From NCBI GenBank assembly GCA_024276355.1, contig JAJRXJ010000315.1, forward strand, positions 1-56,745: 56,745 nt of DNA. Direction: 5' to 3'. A program made the position numbers and the translations under genes. Origin of the DNA: Actinomycetes bacterium. Its GTDB lineage: Bacteria; Actinomycetota; Acidimicrobiia; Acidimicrobiales; Aldehydirespiratoraceae. Shown in pieces: positions 49,451-56,745 of the stretch. Position 1 is the stretch's first letter; every line of letters starts with the position of its first letter. The notes beneath the pieces are model-generated. The model worked only from the letters and a program-made list of their open reading frames with translations. It ran no database searches and was not told the DNA's origin.

Positions 49451-49863
49451 TGGCGGCGGTGACACCGGCATCGAGGCCTCGTCCGGCAGCAAGGCCGCAG
49501 GAGCGCAGGGCCAACCTCAGGGTCGTACGAACCAACGAGCGGGTCAGGGCTGTCGGAGCGGTCGGCACGTTCATCGGGGTGATCCTGATGACCACTCTTC
49601 TCCTTCTGGCCGGGCTCCACGCCGTGCTGGTGCAGACGCAGGCCAAGCTCGACTCGCTCGACACCGAGATCTCGGGACTCGAGGTACAGAGGAACGAGGT
49701 GCTCGCCGAGCTGGCCTGGCATGACTCTCCGGAGGGATTGGCGGAATCCGCGGCCGCAGCCGGTCTGGTACACGCGACAGATCTGAAGATTCTCGCGCCG
49801 GTGGCCGAGGGTTCGCTGCTTCCTCCAGCCGGGCTCGACCCGTTTGGTGGGGTCGACGGGTGA
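49450..49863 (+). CDS. FtsL-like division protein
   Basis: 137 aa. ATG 49450 overlaps the rsmH stop as TGATG. A basic N-terminus leads to one TM (AVGTFIGVILMTTLLLLAGLHAVL) and a short extracytoplasmic coiled coil (QTQAKLDSLDTEISGLEVQRNEVLAEL) with a helix-breaking SPEGLAESAAAAGLV motif, the layout of FtsL/DivIC proteins. Position between rsmH and ftsI strongly supports FtsL, which recruits the septal synthase. Sequence similarity in this family is low, hence the -like label. Confidence 0.85.
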   Translation: MAAVTPASRPRPAARPQERRANLRVVRTNERVRAVGAVGTFIGVILMTTLLLLAGLHAVLVQTQAKLDSLDTEISGLEVQRNEVLAELAWHDSPEGLAESAAAAGLVHATDLKILAPVAEGSLLPPAGLDPFGGVDG

Positions 49864-51677
49864 CTTCGGGACGCCGTCGCTCGAACAAGAAGAAAGTGGC
49901 TGCCGTACGCCCTCAGGTCGGCTCCGGCAGGGTCGCCACGGTGGCGGTCTTGGCCGGCATCATCCTGGGCGGCTTCATGTGGCGGCTGGTGGATCTGCAG
50001 CTCACCCCCGACCCGGAGCTGGCGTCGGGGATCGGCACCCGCACAGTGGAGAGACCAATACCCGCTCCCCGCGGTGAGATTCTCGACCGCCACGGTCGTC
50101 CGATGGCGCTGTCGCTGCCATCCCCGACCATCATCGCCAACCCGCGGATGGTTCCGGCCGAGATGGTTCCCGAGATCGTGGATGCACTCAGCGAGTTGTT
50201 GTCGACCGACCCGGACGTACTCACAAGGCGGTTGAGTGGTGATGGCTACTTCGCATACCTCGAGCGTCAGGTCGATCCCAGTGTGGGAGAGGCGGTTGAG
50301 GCACTGAATCTTCCGGGCATCTCCACAATCGAGGAACCTCGCCGTGAGCACCCCAACGGTGACTGTTCGGGCATCGACGTGGTCGGGAGAGTCGACCCGG
50401 ATCACCGGGGAAGCACCGGACTCGAGCTGAAGTACGACGATCTGCTCACCGGATCGGACGGCAAGGTGGTCCTCCAGTCGAGTGCCAACGGGCGCAGCAC
50501 CATTCCCGGCGGCCGCCAGGTCGTTGAGCCGGCCCGGCCCGGTTCCAGTCTCGAGTTGACCATCGATCGCAACATCCAGTTCAAGTCGGAGAACCTGATA
50601 GAGCAGGCCGTCGAGGAGACCGGAGGATCACTGGGAATCGTGATCGTGACGATTCCGAGCACGGGCGAGATCGTGGCCATGGCCAGTGCCCGGCGCAGCG
50701 ACACCACCGGCCTTGTCGATTGCACCACCACCAACCTGGGTGTGATCTGGTCGTACGAACCCGGATCGGTCATGAAACCGATGACCGTTTCGAGCCTGCT
50801 GGAGAACCACCCCGACGCGGCGAACGAGCGTATCGAGGTTCCGTATTCGATAGTGAGAGACGACGGCGCCGGCGGCAAGACGTTCACCGATCACAGGTAT
50901 CGCGAGACCGAGATGATGTCCCTCACCGACATAATCTCGCGATCATCCAACGTGGGGGCCATCCTTACCGGCGAAAAGGTCGGGGCGTCCGATCTCCATG
51001 GCACGCTTGTCGACATGGGATTCGGATCAAAGACCGCGCTCGACTTCAAGGGTGAGGCCAGCGGGATTCTCAACCGGCTCGACATCGACTCTCTCGCACT
51101 GTCGAACGTCTCGATGGGTCAGGGCGTCGCCGTCACCCCGCTGCAGCTCATCACCGCCTACAACACCATCGCGAACGGGGGTATCCAACCGGCGCCCGTC
51201 CTGGTGAAGGACGATGTTGGGAAGATCCCGGGTCGACGCGTTCTTGCACAGGCCACCGCCGAAAAGGTTTATGCGATGTTGCGACAAGTGGTGATCGACG
51301 GAACCGGCACCGCTGCGGCTCTCCCGGGTTTCGACGTGGCCGGGAAGACCGGAACCGCCTGGCAACCCTGCTCGCCCGGATTGGGATACGACTGCGAAGG
51401 TGGCGGCAGGCACTACACCGCCACGTTCGTGGGCATGATCGGTGACGATTCCGGTCCGCAGCTTTCGGCCATCGTGGTCGTCGATGATCCCCAAGAGGAG
51501 TTGGGCTCCTACTACGGCGGTTCCGTGGCCGCACCGGTGTTCAAGAAGGTGATGGCCTACGCGACCGGCCAACTGAGAATCGCTCCGTTGGGCGACCCCG
51601 GGTCTCCAACCGAGCGATTGCGCTCCCTTCCGGCATCCGAACCGATCCTGCCCACCCCGACCGAGGCCAACTCGTGA
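49860..51677 (+). CDS. ftsI: Class B penicillin-binding protein, septal transpeptidase FtsI
   Basis: 605 aa from GTG 49860 (GTGA overlap). N-terminal TM (VATVAVLAGIILGGFMWRLVDLQL), dimerisation-domain motif RTVERPIPAPRGEILDRHGRPMA, then the transpeptidase domain with SxxK in EPGSVMKPMT, SxN as SSN and KTG in AGKTGTAWQP. It crosslinks septal peptidoglycan with FtsW. A segment with Cys (WQPCSPGLGYDCEGGGRHY) after KTG could form an external disulfide. Confidence 0.96.
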   Translation: MTSGRRRSNKKKVAAVRPQVGSGRVATVAVLAGIILGGFMWRLVDLQLTPDPELASGIGTRTVERPIPAPRGEILDRHGRPMALSLPSPTIIANPRMVPAEMVPEIVDALSELLSTDPDVLTRRLSGDGYFAYLERQVDPSVGEAVEALNLPGISTIEEPRREHPNGDCSGIDVVGRVDPDHRGSTGLELKYDDLLTGSDGKVVLQSSANGRSTIPGGRQVVEPARPGSSLELTIDRNIQFKSENLIEQAVEETGGSLGIVIVTIPSTGEIVAMASARRSDTTGLVDCTTTNLGVIWSYEPGSVMKPMTVSSLLENHPDAANERIEVPYSIVRDDGAGGKTFTDHRYRETEMMSLTDIISRSSNVGAILTGEKVGASDLHGTLVDMGFGSKTALDFKGEASGILNRLDIDSLALSNVSMGQGVAVTPLQLITAYNTIANGGIQPAPVLVKDDVGKIPGRRVLAQATAEKVYAMLRQVVIDGTGTAAALPGFDVAGKTGTAWQPCSPGLGYDCEGGGRHYTATFVGMIGDDSGPQLSAIVVVDDPQEELGSYYGGSVAAPVFKKVMAYATGQLRIAPLGDPGSPTERLRSLPASEPILPTPTEANS

Positions 51678-53083
51678 CGTGCAGCATCCAGGTGGTGGCC
51701 CGCGAGCTCGGATCCATGGTTGTTGCCACGACCGGCCCACTGGAACGCGTCGCCGATGTTGAGCACGATTCGCGACGCGTCGGACCAGGGAGCCTCTTCG
51801 CATGCATCCCCGGGAAGAACACCGACGGCCATGATCACGCCACGGCGGCGATCGAGGCCGGCGCGGTGGCCCTTCTGACGGAGCGCAGTCTTGATCTCGG
51901 GGTGGCGGAGATTGAAGTCGAATCGGTGAGGCGGGCGGTGGGGCCGGCGGCGTCATTGGTCCACGGTCATCCGAGCCGCAGGATGGACGTGGTCGGCATT
52001 ACCGGTACCAACGGAAAGACCACCACGCTGAGGCTTCTCGCCGGGGTGCTGAGGCGCCTCGGTGGATCGGTCCACGAGATCGGCACGCTCACCGGTGCCC
52101 GAACCACTCCGGAGGCCCCGGAGCTGCAAAGAGAGCTTGCGCTTGCGCTGGCCGGCGGCGATTCGACGGTGGCGATGGAGGTCTCTTCCCATGCTCTCGA
52201 CCTTCATCGTGTCGACGGCACCCGCTTCCGGGTCGCAGCGTTCACGAACCTGGGCATGGACCACCTTGATCATCACGGAACCCTCGAGGCCTACTTCGAG
52301 GCCAAGGCCAAGTTGTTCACCCCCGAGTTGGCCGATGTCGCCGTGATCGACGCAACATCCCAGGCCGGTGAGGAGCTGGCCGGCCGATGCCGGATACCCG
52401 CCACCGTCATCGGCCGGGACGCCATCGAGATCATCGACTCCGGTCCGGCGGCCACCACATTCGCATGGCGGGATTCGGTCGTGCAGCTGCCTTTGGGAGG
52501 CGCGTTCAACGTTTCCAATGCGGTGCTTGCCGCCGAGATCGCGGTGGCTCTGGGACATGGGAAGTCGGCCGTGGCCGGGGCGTTGTCGGCCAGTCGATCG
52601 GTACCGGGGAGATTCGAGCGAATCGATCAGGGTCAGGACTTCACCGTGATAGTCGATTACGCCCATACGCCGGATGGCCTGGCCGCGGTGCTCGAGACGG
52701 CCAGGAACGTCACTGATGGAAAGCTGGTGGTTGTGTTCGGCGCCGGTGGCGACCGTGATGCCGGCAAGCGTCCGCGCATGGGAGAGGTGGCCAGAAGGTG
52801 GGCCGACAGGGTCGTGGTCACCAGCGACAACCCGAGAGGTGAGAATCCTCTCGACATCGCCGAGGCGATTGTCTCAGGCATGGAACATCCTCCCGAGCTT
52901 GTCGAACTCGACAGACGAACCGCTATCCGTCACGCCCTGGCCGGTGCCCGGCCCGGAGACCTGGTCCTGATCGCAGGGAAGGGCCACGAAACCACCCAGA
53001 CAATCGGTGACCAGATCATCGAGTTCGATGATCGCCAGGTGGTGCGCGAAGAACTCGAGCGGCGCGAAGGCAGGAACTCATGA
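51674..53083 (+). CDS. murE: UDP-MurNAc-tripeptide synthetase
   Basis: 469 aa. ATP-binding GITGTNGKTTTLRLLAGVL, AMEVSSHALDLHRVDG, NLGMDHLDHHGTLEAYFEAKAKLF, and the amino-acid recognition motif SDNPRGENP, whose DNPR is typical of meso-diaminopimelate-adding enzymes. So the wall peptide should contain meso-DAP. GTG 51674 overlaps ftsI by GTGA; the stop overlaps mraY by ATGA, leaving no room for murF. Confidence 0.95.
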   Translation: MTCSIQVVARELGSMVVATTGPLERVADVEHDSRRVGPGSLFACIPGKNTDGHDHATAAIEAGAVALLTERSLDLGVAEIEVESVRRAVGPAASLVHGHPSRRMDVVGITGTNGKTTTLRLLAGVLRRLGGSVHEIGTLTGARTTPEAPELQRELALALAGGDSTVAMEVSSHALDLHRVDGTRFRVAAFTNLGMDHLDHHGTLEAYFEAKAKLFTPELADVAVIDATSQAGEELAGRCRIPATVIGRDAIEIIDSGPAATTFAWRDSVVQLPLGGAFNVSNAVLAAEIAVALGHGKSAVAGALSASRSVPGRFERIDQGQDFTVIVDYAHTPDGLAAVLETARNVTDGKLVVVFGAGGDRDAGKRPRMGEVARRWADRVVVTSDNPRGENPLDIAEAIVSGMEHPPELVELDRRTAIRHALAGARPGDLVLIAGKGHETTQTIGDQIIEFDDRQVVREELERREGRNS

Positions 53084-54111
53084 CCCGTTTGCTGACGGCC
53101 GCTGCACTGTCGATGTTGGTGTCGTTGTTCGGCACCAAGGCTCTCATCGTGTGGCTCACGCGGCTACATGTCGGACAGCCGATCCGGGACGACGGTCCCC
53201 AGGGGCACCAGGTCAAGGCCGGCACTCCCACGATGGGAGGAGTGGCGATCGTGGCCGGAGCGGTCGTTGGATACATCGTGTCAGACGTGTTCGGCGGCAT
53301 ATACACCCGCAGTGGAATCTTCGTGATGTTGGCCATCGTGGGTGGCGGCGCGGTCGGGTTGATGGACGACTGGATCAAGGTGGTGGCTGCGAGAAACCTG
53401 GGCCTCAACAAGCGAGCGAAGATGCTGGGCCTGCTGGTGGTGGCCGTCGGATTCGCCACCCTGATGAGTCAGTACACATCGGTCCACACCACGATTTCGT
53501 TCACCCGTTTCGACAATCCCGGGTGGGAAATCGGCCACGTTCTCTGGATCATCTGGGCCGTCCTGTTGCTGGTGGGCACCGCCAATGCCGTCAACCTCAC
53601 CGATGGCCTCGACGGCCTTGCCGCGGGCGCGTCATCCTTTGCGTTCGCGGCGTTCACCTTCATCGGGTTCTGGCAGTTCCGCCACCAGGATGTCTACATG
53701 ATCAGCCATGCGCTCGATCTCGCGGTGGTGTCGGCCGCGATGATCGGGGGCATCATCGGGTTTCTCTGGTGGAACGCTGCTCCGGCCCAGATCTTCATGG
53801 GCGACACCGGGTCACTGGCAATCGGCACGGGTTTGGCCGCCCTGGCTCTGGCCACCGGAACCCAGCTCCTCCTGCCGATAATCGCCGGGCTGTTCGTGAT
53901 CGAGACTCTCTCAGTGATCATCCAGGTCCTGTGGTTCAAGAAGTTCCATCGGAGAGTGTTCAAGATGGCGCCGGTGCACCATCACTTCGAGCTGGCCGGA
54001 TGGCCGGAAACGACCGTGATCGTTCGTCTCTGGATCATGTCGGGTCTGTGCACCGCCGTCGGACTCGGCCTGTTCTACGCCGATGCCATCAGCGCCGGGT
54101 TCACAGCATGA
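53080..54111 (+). CDS. mraY: Phospho-MurNAc-pentapeptide transferase
   Basis: 343 aa, about ten TMs. Conserved cytoplasmic motifs GTPTMGG, VGLMDDWIKV (catalytic Asp-Asp), TANAVNLTDGLDGLAAG, QIFMGDTGSLAIG and MAPVHHHFELAGWPE are intact. It attaches the MurNAc-pentapeptide to undecaprenyl phosphate, giving lipid I. ATG 53080 overlaps the murE stop; its stop overlaps murD as ATGA. Confidence 0.97.
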   Translation: MTRLLTAAALSMLVSLFGTKALIVWLTRLHVGQPIRDDGPQGHQVKAGTPTMGGVAIVAGAVVGYIVSDVFGGIYTRSGIFVMLAIVGGGAVGLMDDWIKVVAARNLGLNKRAKMLGLLVVAVGFATLMSQYTSVHTTISFTRFDNPGWEIGHVLWIIWAVLLLVGTANAVNLTDGLDGLAAGASSFAFAAFTFIGFWQFRHQDVYMISHALDLAVVSAAMIGGIIGFLWWNAAPAQIFMGDTGSLAIGTGLAALALATGTQLLLPIIAGLFVIETLSVIIQVLWFKKFHRRVFKMAPVHHHFELAGWPETTVIVRLWIMSGLCTAVGLGLFYADAISAGFTA

Positions 54112-55499
54112 ACACCACCTCATCTCCATCGGGTTCCGCCCCGAGCCGGAGGTGGTTGCTGGTCGGCATGGGCGTCACCAACCGGGCGGTCGCCGGCGCG
54201 CTGTTGCGCCGGGGCGGCTCGGTGGCGGTGGTCGACGAGAACCCCGACGACGATCTCCGCGATGCCTGCTCCAAGCTTGGTCTCGAACTTGTCGAATCGC
54301 CATCGACGGATCAGTTGGCCGACATGATCTCGAGAACCGATTCGGTCGTTCCCGCGCCGGGTCTTCCCGAGTCGCATGCCGCGTTCGCTCTGGCCGACGA
54401 GGCTCACAAGCCGGTGGTGAGCGAGCTGGATCTCGCCGCCGATTGGGATGATCGTCCGGTGATCGCGATCACCGGGACCAACGGCAAGACCACGGTGGTC
54501 GAGTTGGTGCTCGACTGTCTGGGCCGATCCGGGATCAAGGCTGTTGGTGCGGGGAACACCGAGATTCCCATGGTCAGTGCGATCGATGACCGGTCCGTGG
54601 AGGTATTCGTGGTCGAGGCCTCGTCGTTTCGTCTGGCCCGCACCGCCAGATTCCGGCCATCGGTGGCCACTTGGCTCAACTTCGCGCCCGACCACCTCGA
54701 CATCCATTCGAGCCTTGATGCCTACGAAGCGTCGAAGGCCAAGATATGGGCGAGGTGTTCGCAATCGACCACCGCCGTGGCCAACGCCGACGATCCGGCG
54801 GTGATGGCGCATGTGCCGGCGATGGGTGACCTGGTCACCTTCGGTTCCGGAGACGCCGATTGGAGAGTCGACGAAGACGGAGCTCTGCGTGGCCCCGACG
54901 GACCCGTACTTCGACAGGAAGAGCTTTGGCGTTCCCTTCCCCACGATGTCATCGATGCCCTCGCGGCGGCGGCCACAGCCACTGCCGCGGGTGCAACGCG
55001 TGAGGCCGTGGCCGGGGCCCTCCGGTCGTTCCCTGGTTTGGCTCACCGTGTTCAGGAAGTGGCGACCATCGACGGGTCGGTCTTCTACGACGACTCCAAG
55101 GCCACGACCCCCCACGCCACGGTGTCCGCCCTGCGGGGCTTCGACTCGGTGGTGTTGATCGCCGGGGGGCGCAACAAGGAGATCGATCTTTCCACCATGG
55201 TCTCGGCCGTGGATCATGTGGCGGCCGTCGTGGCCATTGGAGAATCCGCCGATGAGGTCACCCGAGCCTTCGAGTCTCATCGCCACGTCGAGACCGCGTC
55301 CAACATGGACGACGCCGTGGCCAGGGCCGCTCGGCTGGCGCGAGGGGGGCTACCGGTGCTGCTCTCGCCCGGCTGCGCATCGTTCGACTGGTACGTCAAC
55401 TACGGGGAACGAGGCCGCGACTTTGCCAGAGCCGTGGTCGACCATTCGAAATCGGCCCGTACCGGATCACCGACCACACCGGGAGGAGACATCGAGTGA
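54108..55499 (+). CDS. murD: UDP-MurNAc-alanine:D-glutamate ligase
   Basis: 463 aa from ATG 54108; the track's 830-aa frame is an open shadow through mraY. GMGVTNRAVAGALLRRGGSVAVVDEN forms the N-terminal Rossmann part, AITGTNGKTTVVELVLDCL the ATP loop, NFAPDHLDIHSSLDAYEASKAKIW and YDDSKATTPHATVSALRGF the Mur ligase core, and GGRNKEIDLSTM the C-terminus. It adds D-Glu to UDP-MurNAc-L-Ala. Confidence 0.95.
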   Translation: MNTTSSPSGSAPSRRWLLVGMGVTNRAVAGALLRRGGSVAVVDENPDDDLRDACSKLGLELVESPSTDQLADMISRTDSVVPAPGLPESHAAFALADEAHKPVVSELDLAADWDDRPVIAITGTNGKTTVVELVLDCLGRSGIKAVGAGNTEIPMVSAIDDRSVEVFVVEASSFRLARTARFRPSVATWLNFAPDHLDIHSSLDAYEASKAKIWARCSQSTTAVANADDPAVMAHVPAMGDLVTFGSGDADWRVDEDGALRGPDGPVLRQEELWRSLPHDVIDALAAAATATAAGATREAVAGALRSFPGLAHRVQEVATIDGSVFYDDSKATTPHATVSALRGFDSVVLIAGGRNKEIDLSTMVSAVDHVAAVVAIGESADEVTRAFESHRHVETASNMDDAVARAARLARGGLPVLLSPGCASFDWYVNYGERGRDFARAVVDHSKSARTGSPTTPGGDIE

Positions 55500-56698
55500 C
55501 CGCCACCCAACGGCGTCCAACGCGCCGCAGTCAGAAGTCGGCCTCGCGTGGCAACCATCCCACGGCGAGAGTCGCTCCGGACGGGCGCGGCCCGCGCCGC
55601 CCCATTGGTCGTCGAACCCCGCTTTTCCTGGCGTTGTTCATGGCGACGACCATGCTGGTGGTGCTCGGGGCGATCATGGTGTTGTCGGCTTCCGCGGCCA
55701 CCAGCATCGCCGACACCAATAGTGCGTGGAGCCTGTTCCGACGTCAGCTGGTCTGGACCGGGCTGGGCGCCGTGGCAATGCTCTTCACAATGCGGATCGA
55801 CTACCACGTGTGGAGGCGTGTTGCCCGGCCGGCGATGATGCTCGGGTTGCTGACGCTGGTGTCGATTCTCGCCCCCGGAGTGGGGATCACGGTGAACGGT
55901 GCCACCAGATGGATCGGCGTCGGCTCACTCACCTTCCAACCGTCGGAATTCGTCAAGCTCACGTTGATCCTTTTCATCGCTGATCTGCTGGCCAGGCCCA
56001 CACGGTCGATGGCCGACAGCAGATCAACCATGCGGCCGGTGCTGTTCGTGACCGGCGCGGTTGTCGCCCTGCTGATGCTCCAACCACACCTTGGGGCCAG
56101 CCTCATCCTCCTGGCCATCGCATCGTCGATGCTGTTCCTGGCCGGCGCTCCGATACTCAAGATGTTCGGCCTTGGTTCGGTCACGGCAGTATTCGGAGCT
56201 CTGGTGATCGCCACCTCCCCGTGGCGCCGCGACCGGCTTCTGGCATTCCTTCATCCGAAGGCCGATCCGAACGGTGCGGGATACCAACCCCTTCAGTCAC
56301 TTCACGCGATCACATCCGGTGGTTTCCTCGGGGTGGGTCTGGGTCAGAGTCGGGCAAAATGGGGGTTCCTTCCCTATGCACACACCGACTTCATATTCGC
56401 GATTCTCGCCGAGGAGCTGGGTCTTCTCGGCGCCACCTTCGTCATCGCCATGTTCACGGTGATCGGCGTGGCCGGATTCATGACCGCCCTGCGGGCCCCG
56501 GACCGATTCGGAATGCTCCTGGCGGTGGGGCTCACCACATGGGTGGTGGCCCAGGCGGTTCTCAACATCGGCGCGGTGATGGCCGTGCTGCCGGTCACCG
56601 GTGTGACCCTGCCGTTCATGTCGTTCGGAGGCTCGTCCGTGGTGATGACCATGGCTGCCATGGGATTGCTCCTCAACGTTGCCAGGCAAAGCCGTTGA
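55496..56698 (+). CDS. ftsW: SEDS peptidoglycan glycosyltransferase FtsW
   Basis: 400 aa with a basic N-terminal tail of about 40 residues and ten TMs. SEDS motifs: NGATRWIGVGSLTFQPSEFVKL (extracytoplasmic and functional region), LQPHLGASLILL, GAGYQPLQSLHAITSGGFLGVGLGQSRAKWGFLPYAHTDFIFAILAEELGLLG and GVTLPFMSFGGSSVVMTMAAMGLLLN. It polymerises septal glycan with FtsI. GTG 55496 overlaps murD. Confidence 0.96.
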   Translation: MTATQRRPTRRSQKSASRGNHPTARVAPDGRGPRRPIGRRTPLFLALFMATTMLVVLGAIMVLSASAATSIADTNSAWSLFRRQLVWTGLGAVAMLFTMRIDYHVWRRVARPAMMLGLLTLVSILAPGVGITVNGATRWIGVGSLTFQPSEFVKLTLILFIADLLARPTRSMADSRSTMRPVLFVTGAVVALLMLQPHLGASLILLAIASSMLFLAGAPILKMFGLGSVTAVFGALVIATSPWRRDRLLAFLHPKADPNGAGYQPLQSLHAITSGGFLGVGLGQSRAKWGFLPYAHTDFIFAILAEELGLLGATFVIAMFTVIGVAGFMTALRAPDRFGMLLAVGLTTWVVAQAVLNIGAVMAVLPVTGVTLPFMSFGGSSVVMTMAAMGLLLNVARQSR

Positions 56699-56745
56699 GC
56701 CCCGAGCCATCGACCACCGATGAGGGTGCATGGGTCGTCATCGCG
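56695..56745 (+). CDS. murG: MurG N-terminus, truncated by window end
   Basis: TTG 56695 overlaps the ftsW stop as TTGA and the frame stays open to the last base (SPEPSTTDEGAWVVIA). WVVIA matches the strand before the GGGTxGH motif of MurG, and murG normally follows ftsW. Only 17 codons are visible, so start and identity rest mainly on context. Confidence 0.55.
   Translation, partial: MSPEPSTTDEGAWVVIA

Noticed and set aside
49143-50405. 420-aa ORF antisense to rsmH, ftsL and ftsI
   Set aside because: Spans three well-supported genes and has shadow composition.
53007-54107. In-frame 367-codon extension upstream of murD through mraY
   Set aside because: It is Arg/His/Gly-rich without family character, mraY in another frame is fully conserved, and ATG 54108 fits the ATGA coupling.

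Overview
The window is a high-GC, gene-dense bacterial chromosome segment. Every recognisable block points to a Gram-positive actinobacterium, most probably class Acidimicrobiia; that assignment is inference from gene content. The support is an actinobacterial-type RNase P RNA, an MtrA/MtrB/GerMN-lipoprotein operon, a PimB-like mannosyltransferase, a polyprenyl-phosphate mannose synthase, a DUF3040 gene, and the dcw cluster preceded by MoxR, DUF58 and transglutaminase genes. Genes are often joined by ATGA, GTGA or TGATG stop/start overlaps. Many exported proteins carry Thr/Pro-rich linkers.

Layout. 1-1.4 kb: a biotinyl-domain plus carboxyltransferase protein (3' end outside the window), preceded by an untracked 54-codon gene. 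2.0-8.4 kb: a PPOX-class flavoprotein; a four-gene lipoprotein/adaptor/ATPase/permease operon whose adaptor carries a large Calx-beta insertion; a Gfo/Idh-type oxidoreductase. 8.5-14.6 kb: a class A penicillin-binding protein, a zinc-ribbon coiled-coil protein, a membrane protein, a histidine phosphatase, an HTH plus ArfB-like pair, RNase P RNA and a membrane protein. 14.7-17.7 kb: a Fur/PerR-type regulator behind a perfect palindrome, rubrerythrin, a CCG-type iron-sulfur protein and DUF3501. 17.7-30.6 kb: trpD, a DEDD exonuclease/GIY-YIG fusion, a GMC oxidoreductase with a Tat-targeted partner, a Cys-rich small protein, queG, a pimB-like glycosyltransferase, an SRPBCC protein, an SMC-like protein with no visible P-loop, a ROK kinase and an AlaC-like aminotransferase. 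30.6-40.5 kb: glycerol kinase, phosphofructokinase, mtrAB-lpqB-like operon, inositol-phosphatase-like gene, polyprenyl-phosphate mannose synthase, an HTH/TM protein, NUDIX and dinB. 40.6-47.5 kb: DUF3040, transglutaminase, DUF58, MoxR, a second ROK protein and a lipoate-ligase-like gene. 47.6 kb to the end: mraZ, rsmH, ftsL-like, ftsI, murE, mraY, murD, ftsW and the first codons of murG.

How it fits together. The right end is the cell-wall and division operon, with a class A PBP further left. MtrAB, the mannosyl-donor and mannosyltransferase genes and the exported Thr-rich proteins suggest envelope biogenesis as the main theme. The Fur-rubrerythrin-FeS-DUF3501 block looks like an oxidative-stress or metal-response unit. 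The most unusual points are: an alternative RNA fold that appears able to hide the rsmH ribosome binding site; a 10-bp-phased repeat array in front of mraZ; the Calx-beta insertion in a MacA-type adaptor; a P-loop-less SMC-like protein; and the absence of murF from the dcw cluster.
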